Origin: an uncultured Pseudomonadales bacterium
GTDB taxonomy: Bacteria; Pseudomonadota; Gammaproteobacteria; Pseudomonadales; Azotimanducaceae
Reading direction: 5' to 3'
Assembly: GCA_937921865.1 (NCBI GenBank)
Contig: CAKZWF010000022.1
Location: 1-64,000, forward strand
Length of the DNA stretch: 64,000 nucleotides
Position numbers and translations under genes: made by a program
Shown: positions 15,525 through 25,273 of the stretch, piece by piece
Numbering within the stretch: the stretch's first letter is position 1
Layout of the letters: every line of letters begins with the position of its first letter
The notes under the pieces: generated by a model
What the model saw: only the letters and a program-made list of their open reading frames with translations
Databases searched by the model: none
Told to the model about the DNA's origin: nothing

Positions 15525-17639
15525 ATGTCTGAAAAACACTCTTCTCGAACTGACGCTGTGCAAGCTCAAACACTGGTCCGGGTTGCCGTCGATATCGGCG
15601 GTACCTTTACCGATGTGGTGCTGATGCGCGGTGAACAGCGTAGCGCCATCAAGGTACTGACCACGCACAAAGATCCAGCTGACGGCGTGATGACTGGACT
15701 GGTAGAAGTGTGTTCGAACGCCGCTGTTTTACCTGAGCAGGTGTCGCTGTTGTTGCACGGTACGACGCTTGCGACCAATGCGCTGATCGAACGCCGCGGT
15801 GCGCGAACAGCCCTGCTGACCACTCAAGGTCATCGTGACGCGCTGGAGATGGCGCTGGAGAATCGCTTCGAGCAATACGACGTGAATATTGACCGCCCAG
15901 CACCACTGGTGCCAAGACCTCTGCGTCTGCCGATCAATGAAAGGCTTGACGCGGCGGGTGAGGTGCTGGTCGAACTCGACCAGAAGTCTATCGAAGATGC
16001 GGTGCGGATTCTTCGCGATCACAAGGTTGAGAGTGTGGCGATTGGTCTGTTGCACAGCTATGTCAATCCGCAGCACGAGCTGGCGGTCGCAGACTATCTT
16101 CTGCAGGCGATGCCAGAACTGAACATCAGTCTGTCGTCTGCCGTCTGCCCGGAGATCCGGGAATATGAGCGATTGTCGACAACCTGTGCCAATGCCTATG
16201 TAAAGCCTCTAATGCAGCGTTATCTGGAAAGTCTCGAGCGCAAGCTTGATGCGGCGGGGTTTGCCTGCCCGACGCTGTTGATGACTTCGGGTGGTGGCCT
16301 GACCACACTGGCGACTGCCCGGGAGTTCCCGATCCGGCTGGTGGAATCGGGGCCTGCCGGGGGTACCATTCTCGCCGCGGCTCTGTGTGACGCATTCAGT
16401 GAACACCGGGCGTTGTCATTCGACATGGGCGGCACGACGGCCAAGCTCTGCATCATAGACCAGGGTGCACCGCTGTACAGTCGAGCATTTGAAGTGGATC
16501 GCAGCTACCGCTTCAAGAAGGGTAGCGGTTTGCCGGTGCGGATTCCGGTCATTGAGATGGTGGAAATTGGCGCGGGTGGCGGTTCGCTGGCGAACATAGA
16601 CAATCTCGGCAGACTGCAGATCGGCCCGGAGAGTGCCGGTTCAGAACCCGGCCCGGCCTGTTATGGCCGCGGCGGAGATGGGGCAACGGTAACCGACGCG
16701 GATCTGGTACTCGGCAAACTGGATCCGGCGGATTTCGCCGGTGGCAGACTGCAACTGGACGAATCTGCAGCCCGGACAGTTCTGTCCAACAGCCTTGGCG
16801 ATAGATTTCAGCACTCAGCCACACAGGCGGCGTATGCGGTCAGTGAGGTGGTTAATGAAAACATGGCGGCAGCGGCACGCGCGCACCTGGCGGAGTGGGG
16901 TAAAGGCGCGGGTGGAAGAACGCTGATAGCGTTTGGCGGAGCGGCCCCACTGCACGCCTGTCTGCTGGCCAGCAAACTGAAACTGGATCGGGTGATCATT
17001 CCCGCTGACGCCGGGGTCGGATCCGCAGTGGGCTTTCTGCTTGCGCCGGTCAGTTATGAGGTGGTTCGCAGCCGCTACATGCGCCTGGACCAGCTGGATG
17101 TGGCGGCGGTCACGGCGGTTCTCGAAGAGCTTCGTAGCGAAGCCTTGTCGGTAGTTGACGAGTTGCTATCGCCCGAGGAAATCCGCGAGCAGGCGAAGGC
17201 CTACATGCGGTATCTTGGTCAGGGTTACGAGATTGCGGTTGAGCTGGAGCCGGATGAGATACCCAGCGAAGTTGATTTGCGTGAGCGGTTCGAACGTGAA
17301 TATCTGAAGCTTTACGGTCGGACCATTCCCGGTCTGGCGGTGGAAATTCTGAGCTGGACTCTGGGTGTGTCCGGTCCAGCATCCGGCACGCTTGCCGCTG
17401 ATCAGGTCCAACGGCAACGACAGCTGCAGGCTGACGAACATCGCGACGTTTTTGATGTTATCTCGGCACAGCCCGCGAAGGCTGGTTGCTTTAGGCGTGA
17501 AACACTGCTGCCGGGTGACTGGTTCGAAGGCCCGGCACTGGTGGTGGAAGCTCAAACCACCAGCTATATCGGCAGGGGTTTCACCGGTTGTGTTTCAGCA
17601 CAACGGCACCTGGTGATCACATCGCAGGAGGGGGCGTGA
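15525..17639 (+). CDS. hyuA: Hydantoinase/oxoprolinase subunit A (HyuA)
   Basis: 704 residues. The N-terminal Hydant_A_N domain opens with VAVDIGGTFTDVVLM. The ATPase-type core has GTTLATNALIERRGARTALL, SFDMGGTTAKLCIID, and EIGAGGGSLANIDNLG, the nucleotide-binding GGG loop. The C-terminal domain covers about residues 500-700. With subunit B it cleaves cyclic amides (N-methylhydantoin, 5-oxoproline, or acetone/acetophenone carboxylase-type reactions) using ATP. Substrate specificity cannot be read from the sequence. Its stop overlaps the GTG start of the B subunit. Confidence 0.92.
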   Translation: MSEKHSSRTDAVQAQTLVRVAVDIGGTFTDVVLMRGEQRSAIKVLTTHKDPADGVMTGLVEVCSNAAVLPEQVSLLLHGTTLATNALIERRGARTALLTTQGHRDALEMALENRFEQYDVNIDRPAPLVPRPLRLPINERLDAAGEVLVELDQKSIEDAVRILRDHKVESVAIGLLHSYVNPQHELAVADYLLQAMPELNISLSSAVCPEIREYERLSTTCANAYVKPLMQRYLESLERKLDAAGFACPTLLMTSGGGLTTLATAREFPIRLVESGPAGGTILAAALCDAFSEHRALSFDMGGTTAKLCIIDQGAPLYSRAFEVDRSYRFKKGSGLPVRIPVIEMVEIGAGGGSLANIDNLGRLQIGPESAGSEPGPACYGRGGDGATVTDADLVLGKLDPADFAGGRLQLDESAARTVLSNSLGDRFQHSATQAAYAVSEVVNENMAAAARAHLAEWGKGAGGRTLIAFGGAAPLHACLLASKLKLDRVIIPADAGVGSAVGFLLAPVSYEVVRSRYMRLDQLDVAAVTAVLEELRSEALSVVDELLSPEEIREQAKAYMRYLGQGYEIAVELEPDEIPSEVDLRERFEREYLKLYGRTIPGLAVEILSWTLGVSGPASGTLAADQVQRQRQLQADEHRDVFDVISAQPAKAGCFRRETLLPGDWFEGPALVVEAQTTSYIGRGFTGCVSAQRHLVITSQEGA

Positions 17640-19246
17640 GTAGATTAGAGGCGTTGACGCTGCAACTGGCCTGGGACCGACTGCTGGCCATTGTCGAAGA
17701 ACAGGCGCAGGCTCTGATGCGCACGGCTTTTTCCACGGTTGTCCGGGAAGCTGGGGACCTGTCCGCCGGAGTATTCAGCCGTGAAGGTCTGATGCTGGCA
17801 CAGGCGGTGACTGGTACGCCAGGGCATGTCAACGCGATGGCCGCATCGGTGGGCAAATTTCTTCAGCGGATTCCGCTTGATCACCTTCAGCCTGGTGATG
17901 TGCTGCTCACCAATGATCCCTGGGATGGTACCGGCCATCTCAATGACTTCACACTGGTGACACCGGTGTTCCGTAACGAACAGTGCGTTGGCATGTTTGC
18001 CAGTACGTCGCATATTGCCGATGTCGGTGGTCGCGGCTTCGGGCCGGATGCTAACGATCTGTTTGAAGAAGGTTTAAGGATCCCGATCAGCTATCTGTTC
18101 CGGCAGGGCGAGCGGGATGAAACGCTGTTTCGTCTGCTTGCAGCTAACGTGCGTGATCCTGTTACTGCGGAAGGTGACCTGTATTCTCTGACAGCCTGTA
18201 ATGACCTTGGTGCCCGTCAGCTGCTGGAAATGCTTGATGACTTCGAGCTTGCGGATCTGGTGGAGGTGGGTGAGCACATTCTGTCGACATCGGCAGCCGC
18301 GATGCGCACGGAAATAGGCAAACTTGAGGAGGGGGAATATCGCCATCAGATGCGAATCGATGGCTATGATGAGCCCGTTGATCTTGTCGCAATGCTGACG
18401 GTTACGGATTCCAGCATTCTGATCGACTTCAGCGCTTCCTCTCCGGCCTCTCCTCGCGGCATCAACGTGCCGCTGCCTTATACCGAAGCGTATGCTTCAT
18501 TTGGTGTTCGTTGTCTGGTGGGGAATCAGATACCCAATAATGCCGGTTCGCTGGGACAGATCCGGGTCACCGCGCCGGTTGGTTGCATCCTCAACGCTCA
18601 GCCGCCAGCGGCAGTATCCGCCCGACATTCGATTGGTCAGATGTTGCCGGACGTGGTGCTGGGCTGCCTGGTTCAGATCCTGCCGGATAAGGTGCCTGCG
18701 GAAGGTGCATCGTGTATCTGGAACCCGGTGCTGCGCAGCGCGGCCAATTTCGATAACGATGACAATTTTGTCACCAATCCGATTTTCAATGGTGGCACAG
18801 GCGCCCGACCCGGCAAGGATGGCCTGGCGACTACGGCCTTCCCGTCCGGTGTGCGGACAACATCAACTGAAGTCAGCGAAGCGACAACGCCGCTGGTGAT
18901 CTGGCGCAAGGAGTATCGACCGGATTCTGGTGGTGCAGGCGAGTTTCGCGGCGGACTGGGTCAGATTGTTGAAATTGCCCATCGCCATGGCCGACCGTTT
19001 GTGGTCTCCAAAATGTTTGATCGGATTGCCCACCCGGCCTCCGGGCGACTTGGCGGCGATGCCGGTATGCCGGGTGCGGTGTACATCAAAGGTGGGGATC
19101 AACTGGCTGGCAAGGGTCGCGATCTGGTGCCGGCAGGGGCTACGCTCGTGCTGGAAACACCCGGTGGTGGGGGGCTGGGTGATCCCGACGATCGCAGTGA
19201 ACGCGCGCGCGCGGCCGACCTTGCCAGTGGCCTGTCGACCAGGTGA
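17636..19246 (+). CDS. hyuB: Hydantoinase/oxoprolinase subunit B (HyuB)
   Basis: 536 residues beginning at GTG 17636 within GTGA, overlapping the hyuA stop by 4 nt. MRTAFSTVVREAGDLSAGVF, LTNDPWDGTGHLNDFTLVTP and GFGPDANDLFEEGLRIP are core hydantoinase-B blocks. GGGTG-type residues recur in the C-terminal part (NGGTGARPGKDGL, PGGGGLGDPDDR). It forms the heteromer with HyuA. The operon with the MaoC-like dehydratase and MFS transporter suggests breakdown of a cyclic amide or carboxylation of a ketone linked to CoA metabolism; this is inference. Confidence 0.92.
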   Translation: MSRLEALTLQLAWDRLLAIVEEQAQALMRTAFSTVVREAGDLSAGVFSREGLMLAQAVTGTPGHVNAMAASVGKFLQRIPLDHLQPGDVLLTNDPWDGTGHLNDFTLVTPVFRNEQCVGMFASTSHIADVGGRGFGPDANDLFEEGLRIPISYLFRQGERDETLFRLLAANVRDPVTAEGDLYSLTACNDLGARQLLEMLDDFELADLVEVGEHILSTSAAAMRTEIGKLEEGEYRHQMRIDGYDEPVDLVAMLTVTDSSILIDFSASSPASPRGINVPLPYTEAYASFGVRCLVGNQIPNNAGSLGQIRVTAPVGCILNAQPPAAVSARHSIGQMLPDVVLGCLVQILPDKVPAEGASCIWNPVLRSAANFDNDDNFVTNPIFNGGTGARPGKDGLATTAFPSGVRTTSTEVSEATTPLVIWRKEYRPDSGGAGEFRGGLGQIVEIAHRHGRPFVVSKMFDRIAHPASGRLGGDAGMPGAVYIKGGDQLAGKGRDLVPAGATLVLETPGGGGLGDPDDRSERARAADLASGLSTR

Positions 19247-19337
19247 GCGCGTTGTGGCTGACATGCAGCCGGAATCAGCGCGATCGGTGCATTAAATATA
19301 ATTGGTGCATTGAATTTAAAGAGAGCGAATGCAAAAA

Positions 19338-19354
19338 GCCGCCCAGTGGGCGGC
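19338..19354 (-). terminator. Intrinsic terminator of tRNA-Gly
   Basis: GCCGCCC and GGGCGGC form a 7-bp GC stem with a 3-nt loop. Read on the minus strand it is followed by TTTTT (19333-19337), 14 nt past the tRNA 3' end. It may also close the hyuB transcript from the other side, where only CCTTTG follows. Confidence 0.8.
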
Positions 19355-19367
19355 CTTTGCGTTTCTT

Positions 19368-19443
19368 TGGAGCGGGAAACCAGGTTCGAACTGGCGACCT
19401 TGACGTTGGCAACGTCACGCTCTACCAACTGAGCTATTCCCGC
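19368..19443 (-). tRNA. tRNA-Gly(GCC)
   Basis: A 76-nt minus-strand cloverleaf with encoded CCA. Acceptor GCGGGAA pairs with TTCCCGC, the D-arm is GCTCAGTTGGTAGAGC, the anticodon stem TGACG/CGTCA encloses TTGCCAA (GCC), and the T-arm has GGTTCGAACC-type geometry. Confidence 0.96.
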
Positions 19444-19452
19444 ATGGGCGGC

Positions 19453-19482
19453 ATTGTAATGCCCCTTTATGCTCGAGTGCAA
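19453..19482 (-). promoter_or_regulatory. Sigma70 promoter of tRNA-Gly
   Basis: On the minus strand TTGCAC (19482-19477), an 18-nt spacer and TACAAT (19458-19453) match -35 and -10 boxes. They lie 9 nt before the tRNA 5' end, with a GC-rich discriminator. Confidence 0.65.
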
Positions 19483-19492
19483 ACGACTGAGA

Positions 19493-21091
19493 ATGAGTGA
19501 AATGAACCTGAAAAAATTGGAGATGCGCAACCCTGCCAGGGCTGAGGTCACCGGTTTGAACCTGGTTTCCTGCGCCTTTTTCAGGCGTTCAGCCAGTGCG
19601 CTGGGTGTTTGGCTGTTGGCCCTGCTGCTGGCCTCCGGCTGCACCCAGCTGAAGCCGCTGCAACTTCCCGCCGAAACCGCTTTGCCCATGGCGGATGGGC
19701 AGTTCTGGGAAGAGCTCGAAAATACCCGCACCGGCGAGTGGTATCACCTGCTCAATACAGGGGACGAAGCGCTGGCCTGGCGGCTGCGGCTGATTGATGC
19801 TGCAACAGTGTCCATTGATATGGATACGTTCCTGTGGAAGCCGGATGTTAGTGGTCTGGAGATTCTTGCGCACCTGATTGCAGCGGCTGATCGGGGCGTC
19901 AGGGTGCGCGTACTGCTCGATGATTCTTTCACGATGCATGAAGATCTGATGCTGCATGCAGTGGACGAACACCCGAACATCTCCTATCGGATCTATAACC
20001 CGTTTCGACACCGCTCTGATAGTGCCGTGCTCAGACAGCTGCTCAACCTGGGTGATTTCCCGCGGATCAATCACCGCATGCACAACAAGACCCTGGTGGT
20101 GGACGGTCGCCTGGCGCTGGTGGGTGGGCGGAATCTTGCGGATGAGTATTTCGGTCGGCATGAACAGATGAACTTTCGGGACATGGAGGTGCTTGCCGCG
20201 GGTCCGCAGCTGCCCACAGTCAATGCCCAGTTCGATGGGTTCTGGAACAGTGGCTGGGCTTTTCCGGTGAACATGCTGGTTAAAACTCCAGATAACGCTG
20301 GTGACCTGGACGATCTGCGGGAATCACTTGCGCCTCAGCTCGCGGCGGTGCCTGCGGCGGTGCAGTTCGATGAAACCTGGCGCAGGCTGGTGGCAGAAGC
20401 TATTCCCGGTGAGGCGGAGTTTTATTTCGATCAGCCCGCGAATCACAATCCAGCAGAAGCGGCAGAACGGCCTGATCAACTCGCGGCGAAACTCAGATCT
20501 CTGATTGCCAACGCCCGCTCAGAAGTGGTGCTGGTGACTGCCTATCTTGTGCCGACGCAGGAGCTGGAGCAGGTTGTGGAGGCGGTGGAAAATCGCGGCG
20601 TCCGGGTGAAAATTCTGACTAACTCGCTGCAGTCTAATAACCATCTTGCTGCCCATGCTGCTTATCACGGCCATTTGCGCAGACTTGTCGACCATGGTGC
20701 GGATCTGCATGAGGTCAAAGTAGACGCGCAGGACAGGCCTCTATACATGGATGCACCGGTGGCTGAGAAACAGCTGGGGCTGCACGCAAAACTGCTGCTG
20801 ATCGACGACGACCTGGTCTTCATCGGTAGCTGCAATCTGGATCCGCGGTCGCTGAAATTGAACACTGAAATTGGTTTTATCATTCGCAGTCGCCGCTTCA
20901 ATGAGCTGTTAAGAGCTCAGCTTGCGGTGGATTTTGATGTCGCGAATGCCTGGGCGGTGAGAACCACTGATGGTGGCGCTCTGCAGTGGGTGTCAACCGA
21001 TCAGGTTCTTGATCATCAGCCCGCATCATCGCTTTTTCAGAGAATAGAAGATTGGTTAGTCGGCCTGTTGCCGATAGACAGTCAGATGTAG
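19493..21091 (+). CDS. Phospholipase D-family lipoprotein (cardiolipin synthase-like)
   Basis: About 532 residues. A lipobox, LLALLLASGC, follows a hydrophobic signal, so the mature protein is a lipoprotein. Two HKD motifs are complete: HNKTLVVDGRLALVGGRNL near residue 197 and HAKLLLIDDDLVFIGSCNL near residue 431. This matches periplasm-facing PLD proteins such as ClsC/YmdC-type cardiolipin synthases or phosphatidyltransferases. The start is ambiguous among ATG 19469, 19493 and 19502 (all in frame); the signal is intact in each. It is divergent from tRNA-Gly. Confidence 0.85.
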   Translation: MSEMNLKKLEMRNPARAEVTGLNLVSCAFFRRSASALGVWLLALLLASGCTQLKPLQLPAETALPMADGQFWEELENTRTGEWYHLLNTGDEALAWRLRLIDAATVSIDMDTFLWKPDVSGLEILAHLIAAADRGVRVRVLLDDSFTMHEDLMLHAVDEHPNISYRIYNPFRHRSDSAVLRQLLNLGDFPRINHRMHNKTLVVDGRLALVGGRNLADEYFGRHEQMNFRDMEVLAAGPQLPTVNAQFDGFWNSGWAFPVNMLVKTPDNAGDLDDLRESLAPQLAAVPAAVQFDETWRRLVAEAIPGEAEFYFDQPANHNPAEAAERPDQLAAKLRSLIANARSEVVLVTAYLVPTQELEQVVEAVENRGVRVKILTNSLQSNNHLAAHAAYHGHLRRLVDHGADLHEVKVDAQDRPLYMDAPVAEKQLGLHAKLLLIDDDLVFIGSCNLDPRSLKLNTEIGFIIRSRRFNELLRAQLAVDFDVANAWAVRTTDGGALQWVSTDQVLDHQPASSLFQRIEDWLVGLLPIDSQM

Positions 21092-21214
21092 CAAAAAAAG
21101 TGCTGTCTGGCTGAAAATTGCCGAAGCCCGGGCACAACCGGGTGGACTAACTGCTGATGCAACAGGCTATGATAGCGGCCAGTTTTTTGAGATTGATTTT
21201 GTGGAGTGAACAAC

Positions 21215-22357
21215 GTGGATGATCAGCCCGATAACCAGGCCAGTAATTCTGGCCGAACCGTGTCGATGGATCGACTGAAAGGCAATGAATATCTGGAACC
21301 CGCGGTTCGGATTGGTGCACTGTTTCTGGTGATTTACTGGGTCGTGCTGATTGTCGCCCCTTTCATACCGGCAATTCTCTGGGCAATCATCATTGCGGTT
21401 GCCTCCTATCCGCTGCACAGCTGGTTGACCGGAGTAATGGGTGGCAAATCCACTCGGGCAGCTGTGGTTTTCACCGTTCTGGCTCTGGCACTGATCCTGG
21501 TTCCGGCGATCTGGCTGGGGCAGGCGGCGGCTGAATGGGGCACAACCATTGCCGGACGCGTAATGGATGGCTCGCTGACGATCCCGATGCCGCCTTCGAA
21601 AGTGGAAGATTGGCCGATCATTGGCGAGCGGGTGTATCAGTACTGGTCACTGGCATCCACTAACCTGGAAGCTGCAGTGACTCAAGCCGAATCACAGGTT
21701 CGGGCGCTGGCGCAGTGGCTGTTGCGGTCCGTGGCGGGTGTCGGTCTGGACATTCTCCAGTTTGCTCTGTCGCTGGTCATTGCCGGTGCGCTGCTGGCTA
21801 ATGCTTCCACCGGCGCTGAGTTTGCACGACGTCTGTTCGGACGACTGATTCCGCGCAATGGCGAGAAATTTGTGCCTCTTTCTGAACAGACCATCCGCAG
21901 TGTGGCGGCAGGCGTCATTGGAGTTGCACTCATTCAGGCGGCGTTGATCGGCGTGGCACTGATCATCATGGGAGTGCCCGGAGCACCGATTCTGATCATT
22001 GCCGTGGTCCTGCTCGGAGTTGTGCAGTTGCCAGCGACGCTGGTCACGATTCCGGTCATCATCTGGGTTTGGGGATCGCAGGAAACGCTGGCTGCGCTGT
22101 TGTTCACCATCTACATCGTGCCTGCCGGACTGGCTGACAATATCCTCAAGCCCATTCTGCTGGGGCGAGGCGTTGAAGCACCAATGCTGGTGATTTTCGT
22201 TGGGGCAATTGGTGGCTTCATCCTGTCTGGAATCATCGGCCTGTTTATAGGCGCAGTGGTGGTTGTGCTGGCCTATGAACTGTTTCAGGCCTGGCTCAAC
22301 GATCTGCCGGAATCAGATGACGCGAAGGCTGAAAGTGCTGGGGACGGCGGCAGCTGA
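21215..22357 (+). CDS. AI-2E family transporter/PerM-like permease
   Basis: 380 residues with about eight membrane spans. The order is paired N-terminal helices (FLVIYWVVLIVAPFIPAILW), a central soluble stretch (GERVYQYWSLASTNLEAAV) and a hydrophobic C-terminal block with PATLVTIPVIIWVWGSQETL and GLADNILKPILLGRGVEAPM. The last is the AI-2E/PerM signature (NxxxxP(l/i)xxG). Characterised members include TqsA (autoinducer-2 export) and Na+/H+ antiporters; this one is unassigned. GTG 21215 follows GGAG by 8 nt; GTG 21206 is an alternative. Confidence 0.85.
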   Translation: MDDQPDNQASNSGRTVSMDRLKGNEYLEPAVRIGALFLVIYWVVLIVAPFIPAILWAIIIAVASYPLHSWLTGVMGGKSTRAAVVFTVLALALILVPAIWLGQAAAEWGTTIAGRVMDGSLTIPMPPSKVEDWPIIGERVYQYWSLASTNLEAAVTQAESQVRALAQWLLRSVAGVGLDILQFALSLVIAGALLANASTGAEFARRLFGRLIPRNGEKFVPLSEQTIRSVAAGVIGVALIQAALIGVALIIMGVPGAPILIIAVVLLGVVQLPATLVTIPVIIWVWGSQETLAALLFTIYIVPAGLADNILKPILLGRGVEAPMLVIFVGAIGGFILSGIIGLFIGAVVVVLAYELFQAWLNDLPESDDAKAESAGDGGS

Positions 22358-22389
22358 TCGGGCGTCGGATAAACGTCGGGCAAGAGACT

Positions 22390-24762
22390 GTGAGCCAGGA
22401 GGCCGGCGCTTTGCGGACTGCCAGGCTGGTGTCGGTCACGAAAGAGGGGAGAGCCAGGATCTGGCTCTTCCTTGCGCTCAGCGTTGCGACCGTCCTGCCT
22501 GCCATGGCACAGGAGATGGTCCTGCTGGGTGATCGGGTCACGCTCGATTCACCCACTCCCGGATTCGGCTCGCTGCAGCGGGTCAATTTTCAACGCAGCT
22601 ATCCAGCGCCGCCGCTGGTGTTTGTGTTGCCAGACAGTTCAAGTGCCGACCCGGCAACGGTCCGGGTAACCAACATCACCACGGCCGGCTTCGATGTGTC
22701 GGTGTTTGAGCCGCCGGGTGAAGATGGTAATCATCCGGCTGGTCAGATTTCCTACCTGGCAATTTCTCCCGGCGTATACAACGTCGGGGGAAATCGCGTT
22801 GAAGCGGGTTCGCTGACCACCAGCAGTTTCCAGAGCCAAGTCCTCGGTGGAGACAGTTGGCAGAACCTGAGTTTTTCCAGCCCGCTGTCTGCTACCGCAA
22901 CGCTTTTACTGGAACTGCAGGGATCAGCGAACGGCAGTCTTACCGCTGGCGTAACTCCGAGTCCCTGGCTCACTGTGACGGCTCGGAATGTGTCGAGCGC
23001 CGGAGCCGAAATCGCGCTGGAGCGTTCGCAAACGAGTAACGGCTCGATCACCAGTCCTGAGACCATCGCCTACCTGGCGATTGCGAGTGGCAGCAGCGGC
23101 AGCTTTGGCGGCCCGGGTGGCCAGACTCAGTACTCGACTGTGCGATCAGCGAATACGGTGACAGGCTGGGATAATGGCTGCACGACTGTGCCCGTAGGCG
23201 GCAATTATACCGCGCCGGTAGTTCTTGCCGGCAAATCCACACGGAATGGAGCAGATGGCGGGTGGCTGCGCAGATGCAGCGGAAGTGGTTCCAGCGTTGG
23301 CTTGACGGTTGATGAAGATCGCAGCCAGGACAGTGAACGCAGCCACACCACTGAGATCGCCAGCGTTCTGGCATTTTCCAGGATATTCGATGCCAACCTG
23401 CCCGGTGGTCGGGGCTGGGAGGCAAACAGAGCCACGGTTTCAGGATACAGCGGGGCAACGCTCAACTTCACTCAAGTGAGTTTCCCGACAACGTTTGCTT
23501 CGGTTCCTGTTGTGTTCACCGTGCCGACGGACGGAGACCCGGCACCGGCAAGCGTGCGAATTCGAGCTGTGAGTGCGTCGGGGTTTCAGGCCGCCGCGGT
23601 AGAGCCCCCGGGTAGTCCTGGCGCTCATGATGCGATGACCATCGACTATCTGGCGGTACTGCCAGGTCAGCATACTCTGGAAGATGGAGCGCTGTTCGAG
23701 GCAGGTTTTGTCGATACCACCAGCGTCCAGAGAGCCGCAAATGTAGGTGGCACTCAAGGCTGGGATCCGATCACGTTTGCATCGAGTTTTGCCGCCGCTC
23801 CAGCCCTGCTTGCCCAGATTCAGACAACCAGTAATTCTGATCCCGGTGCGGATCCTGGTGCACCTTTCGTTCCCTGGCTGACTGCTGCCGTCGACAGTCT
23901 GTCCGCGGCCGGCGTACAGGTTGCTTTAGAGCGCTCGGAGGCAGATGACGGGTTAGTGACCGCCACAGAACGGATTGGTTTTTTCGCTTTCAGTGCGAAC
24001 CGCCATGGCACATTAACGGACATGACGAATGCCGAGTTGAGTTATGACACCCGACAGGCAGGTGGCGCTGCGAGAGGGTTCGATGATGGATGTTTTTCGG
24101 TTCCGTTTACCCAGCCGTTTTCCGGAACGCCTCTGGCGGTAGCGCACGGTACAACGCGTGGCGGAGCCAACGGTGGCTGGGTGAGGAGGTGCGCGCTGTC
24201 AGCGTCGGCAATCGGCGTTCAGATTGACGAAGACATCGACAACGATGCTGAGCGTGCCCACATCGCTGAAGACGTTGGCATCATCGCGTTTGAAAGGGCA
24301 TTTCGCTGGCGTCCGTTTCCTGACCTGGTGCTGACCACAACCCTGGTTTCCATCTCTGATGAAACCGGCGCCAGCCTGCCTAAATCGATCCCGGGCGCTG
24401 TTCTGGAGTACCAGGTCACGGTCACCAATACCGGCAGAGGATCGAGTGACGCTGACACGGTGGTTGTCACAGATGCGGTACCGGCGGGTACCGAACTCTT
24501 TGTCGGTGACCTGGATGGCTCGGGTAATCCGATCATCTATATTGACGGCACATCGCCTAACGCCAGCGGTCTGACCTTTGATGCCGGTACCGATGTGAGT
24601 TTTTCCGACGATGGCGGTGCCAGTTTCGACTACCTGCCGGGCGCGGTTGATTGGGCTCCCGCTGTGACCAACCTTCGAATTAATCCGGCCGGAGCGTTCT
24701 TCGCGGGGTCGGTCGGCAATGCGCCGACCTTCACGATTCGCTATCGGGTCAGAGTGCTTTAG
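22390..24762 (+). CDS. Large secreted protein with duplicated H-type-lectin-like modules and a DUF11-type C-terminus
   Basis: 790 residues, with a signal peptide (IWLFLALSVATVLPAMAQ) after a short leader from GTG 22390. The mature region holds an internal duplication of about 315 residues. Module 1 (FQRSYPAPPLVFVLPDSS ... YLAISPGVYNVGGNRVEAGS) matches module 2 (VSFPTTFASVPVVFTVPTDG ... YLAVLPGQHTLEDGALFEAG). Both contain the repeat W/FxDGC, GGxxGGWxRRC and DEDxxxDxERxH. The paired-Cys GGW(L/V)RRC segments are very regular. The sandwich pattern resembles H-type lectin domains, a family assignment made by eye. The last 140 residues (TVTNTGRGSSDADTVVVTDA) match a DUF11/conserved-repeat domain of surface proteins. 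Likely extracellular, possibly carbohydrate binding. Confidence 0.65.
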   Translation: MSQEAGALRTARLVSVTKEGRARIWLFLALSVATVLPAMAQEMVLLGDRVTLDSPTPGFGSLQRVNFQRSYPAPPLVFVLPDSSSADPATVRVTNITTAGFDVSVFEPPGEDGNHPAGQISYLAISPGVYNVGGNRVEAGSLTTSSFQSQVLGGDSWQNLSFSSPLSATATLLLELQGSANGSLTAGVTPSPWLTVTARNVSSAGAEIALERSQTSNGSITSPETIAYLAIASGSSGSFGGPGGQTQYSTVRSANTVTGWDNGCTTVPVGGNYTAPVVLAGKSTRNGADGGWLRRCSGSGSSVGLTVDEDRSQDSERSHTTEIASVLAFSRIFDANLPGGRGWEANRATVSGYSGATLNFTQVSFPTTFASVPVVFTVPTDGDPAPASVRIRAVSASGFQAAAVEPPGSPGAHDAMTIDYLAVLPGQHTLEDGALFEAGFVDTTSVQRAANVGGTQGWDPITFASSFAAAPALLAQIQTTSNSDPGADPGAPFVPWLTAAVDSLSAAGVQVALERSEADDGLVTATERIGFFAFSANRHGTLTDMTNAELSYDTRQAGGAARGFDDGCFSVPFTQPFSGTPLAVAHGTTRGGANGGWVRRCALSASAIGVQIDEDIDNDAERAHIAEDVGIIAFERAFRWRPFPDLVLTTTLVSISDETGASLPKSIPGAVLEYQVTVTNTGRGSSDADTVVVTDAVPAGTELFVGDLDGSGNPIIYIDGTSPNASGLTFDAGTDVSFSDDGGASFDYLPGAVDWAPAVTNLRINPAGAFFAGSVGNAPTFTIRYRVRVL

Positions 24763-24773
24763 TCAGAACAGTC

Positions 24774-24797
24774 AGCGGCAGTCGGGCGACTGCCGCT
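24774..24797. terminator. Bidirectional hairpin terminator
   Basis: AGCGGCAGTC (24774-24783) pairs perfectly with GACTGCCGCT (24788-24797) around GGGC. It is followed on the plus strand by TTGGTT. It separates the convergent lectin-like gene and the 24836 gene. Confidence 0.7.
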
Positions 24798-24835
24798 TTG
24801 GTTAGACCTTGGTCAGACCTATATGAAGCAGGCGC

Positions 24836-25264
24836 TTATTGGACGGGTGCGCAAGCGCCGAAAATCACCACCGCCATCTCTTCTCCGGCCAACGTCAGGG
24901 TCATCATCCCGGTCGGGTCGGCAATGGCCATCGTCCAGATGCGGGCATCGTCTTCGTCCGCATCCGGGCGTTCGTTCATGCCCTGTAGAAACAGTCGGTT
25001 ATCGACCTGCTGAACACTGTCGATTTTCGTCTCGACTCCGCTCTCTGGAGATTTGATCCGGTTGCGCTTGAAGTCGAGCACCAGATGTTTCACGCCGTTC
25101 AGTTCGGTCTCTCGATCAGCTGCTGCACAGCCACTGACATCGCAGATCTGCGCAGTCATGGCAGTACACAACAGCGGTTCTGAGCCGTCGTAGTGTTTGC
25201 CTTTTGCGAGCGCAGCCCCGGATATCAGCAGCAGTCCGACCATCGCAATGAGTTTGTTGTTCAT
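24836..25264 (-). CDS. Secreted hypothetical protein
   Basis: 142 residues with a clear signal peptide (AMVGLLLISGAALA). The mature part has four cysteines (LLCTAMTAQICDVSGCAA and FGACAPVQ) and mixed beta segments. No family was recognised; the Cys layout suggests disulfides in the periplasm. It follows the glycine-zipper gene by 9 nt on the same strand, so the two are probably one transcript. Confidence 0.65.
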   Translation of the reverse strand: MNNKLIAMVGLLLISGAALAKGKHYDGSEPLLCTAMTAQICDVSGCAAADRETELNGVKHLVLDFKRNRIKSPESGVETKIDSVQQVDNRLFLQGMNERPDADEDDARIWTMAIADPTGMMTLTLAGEEMAVVIFGACAPVQ

Positions 25265-25273
25265 CAGATTCTC

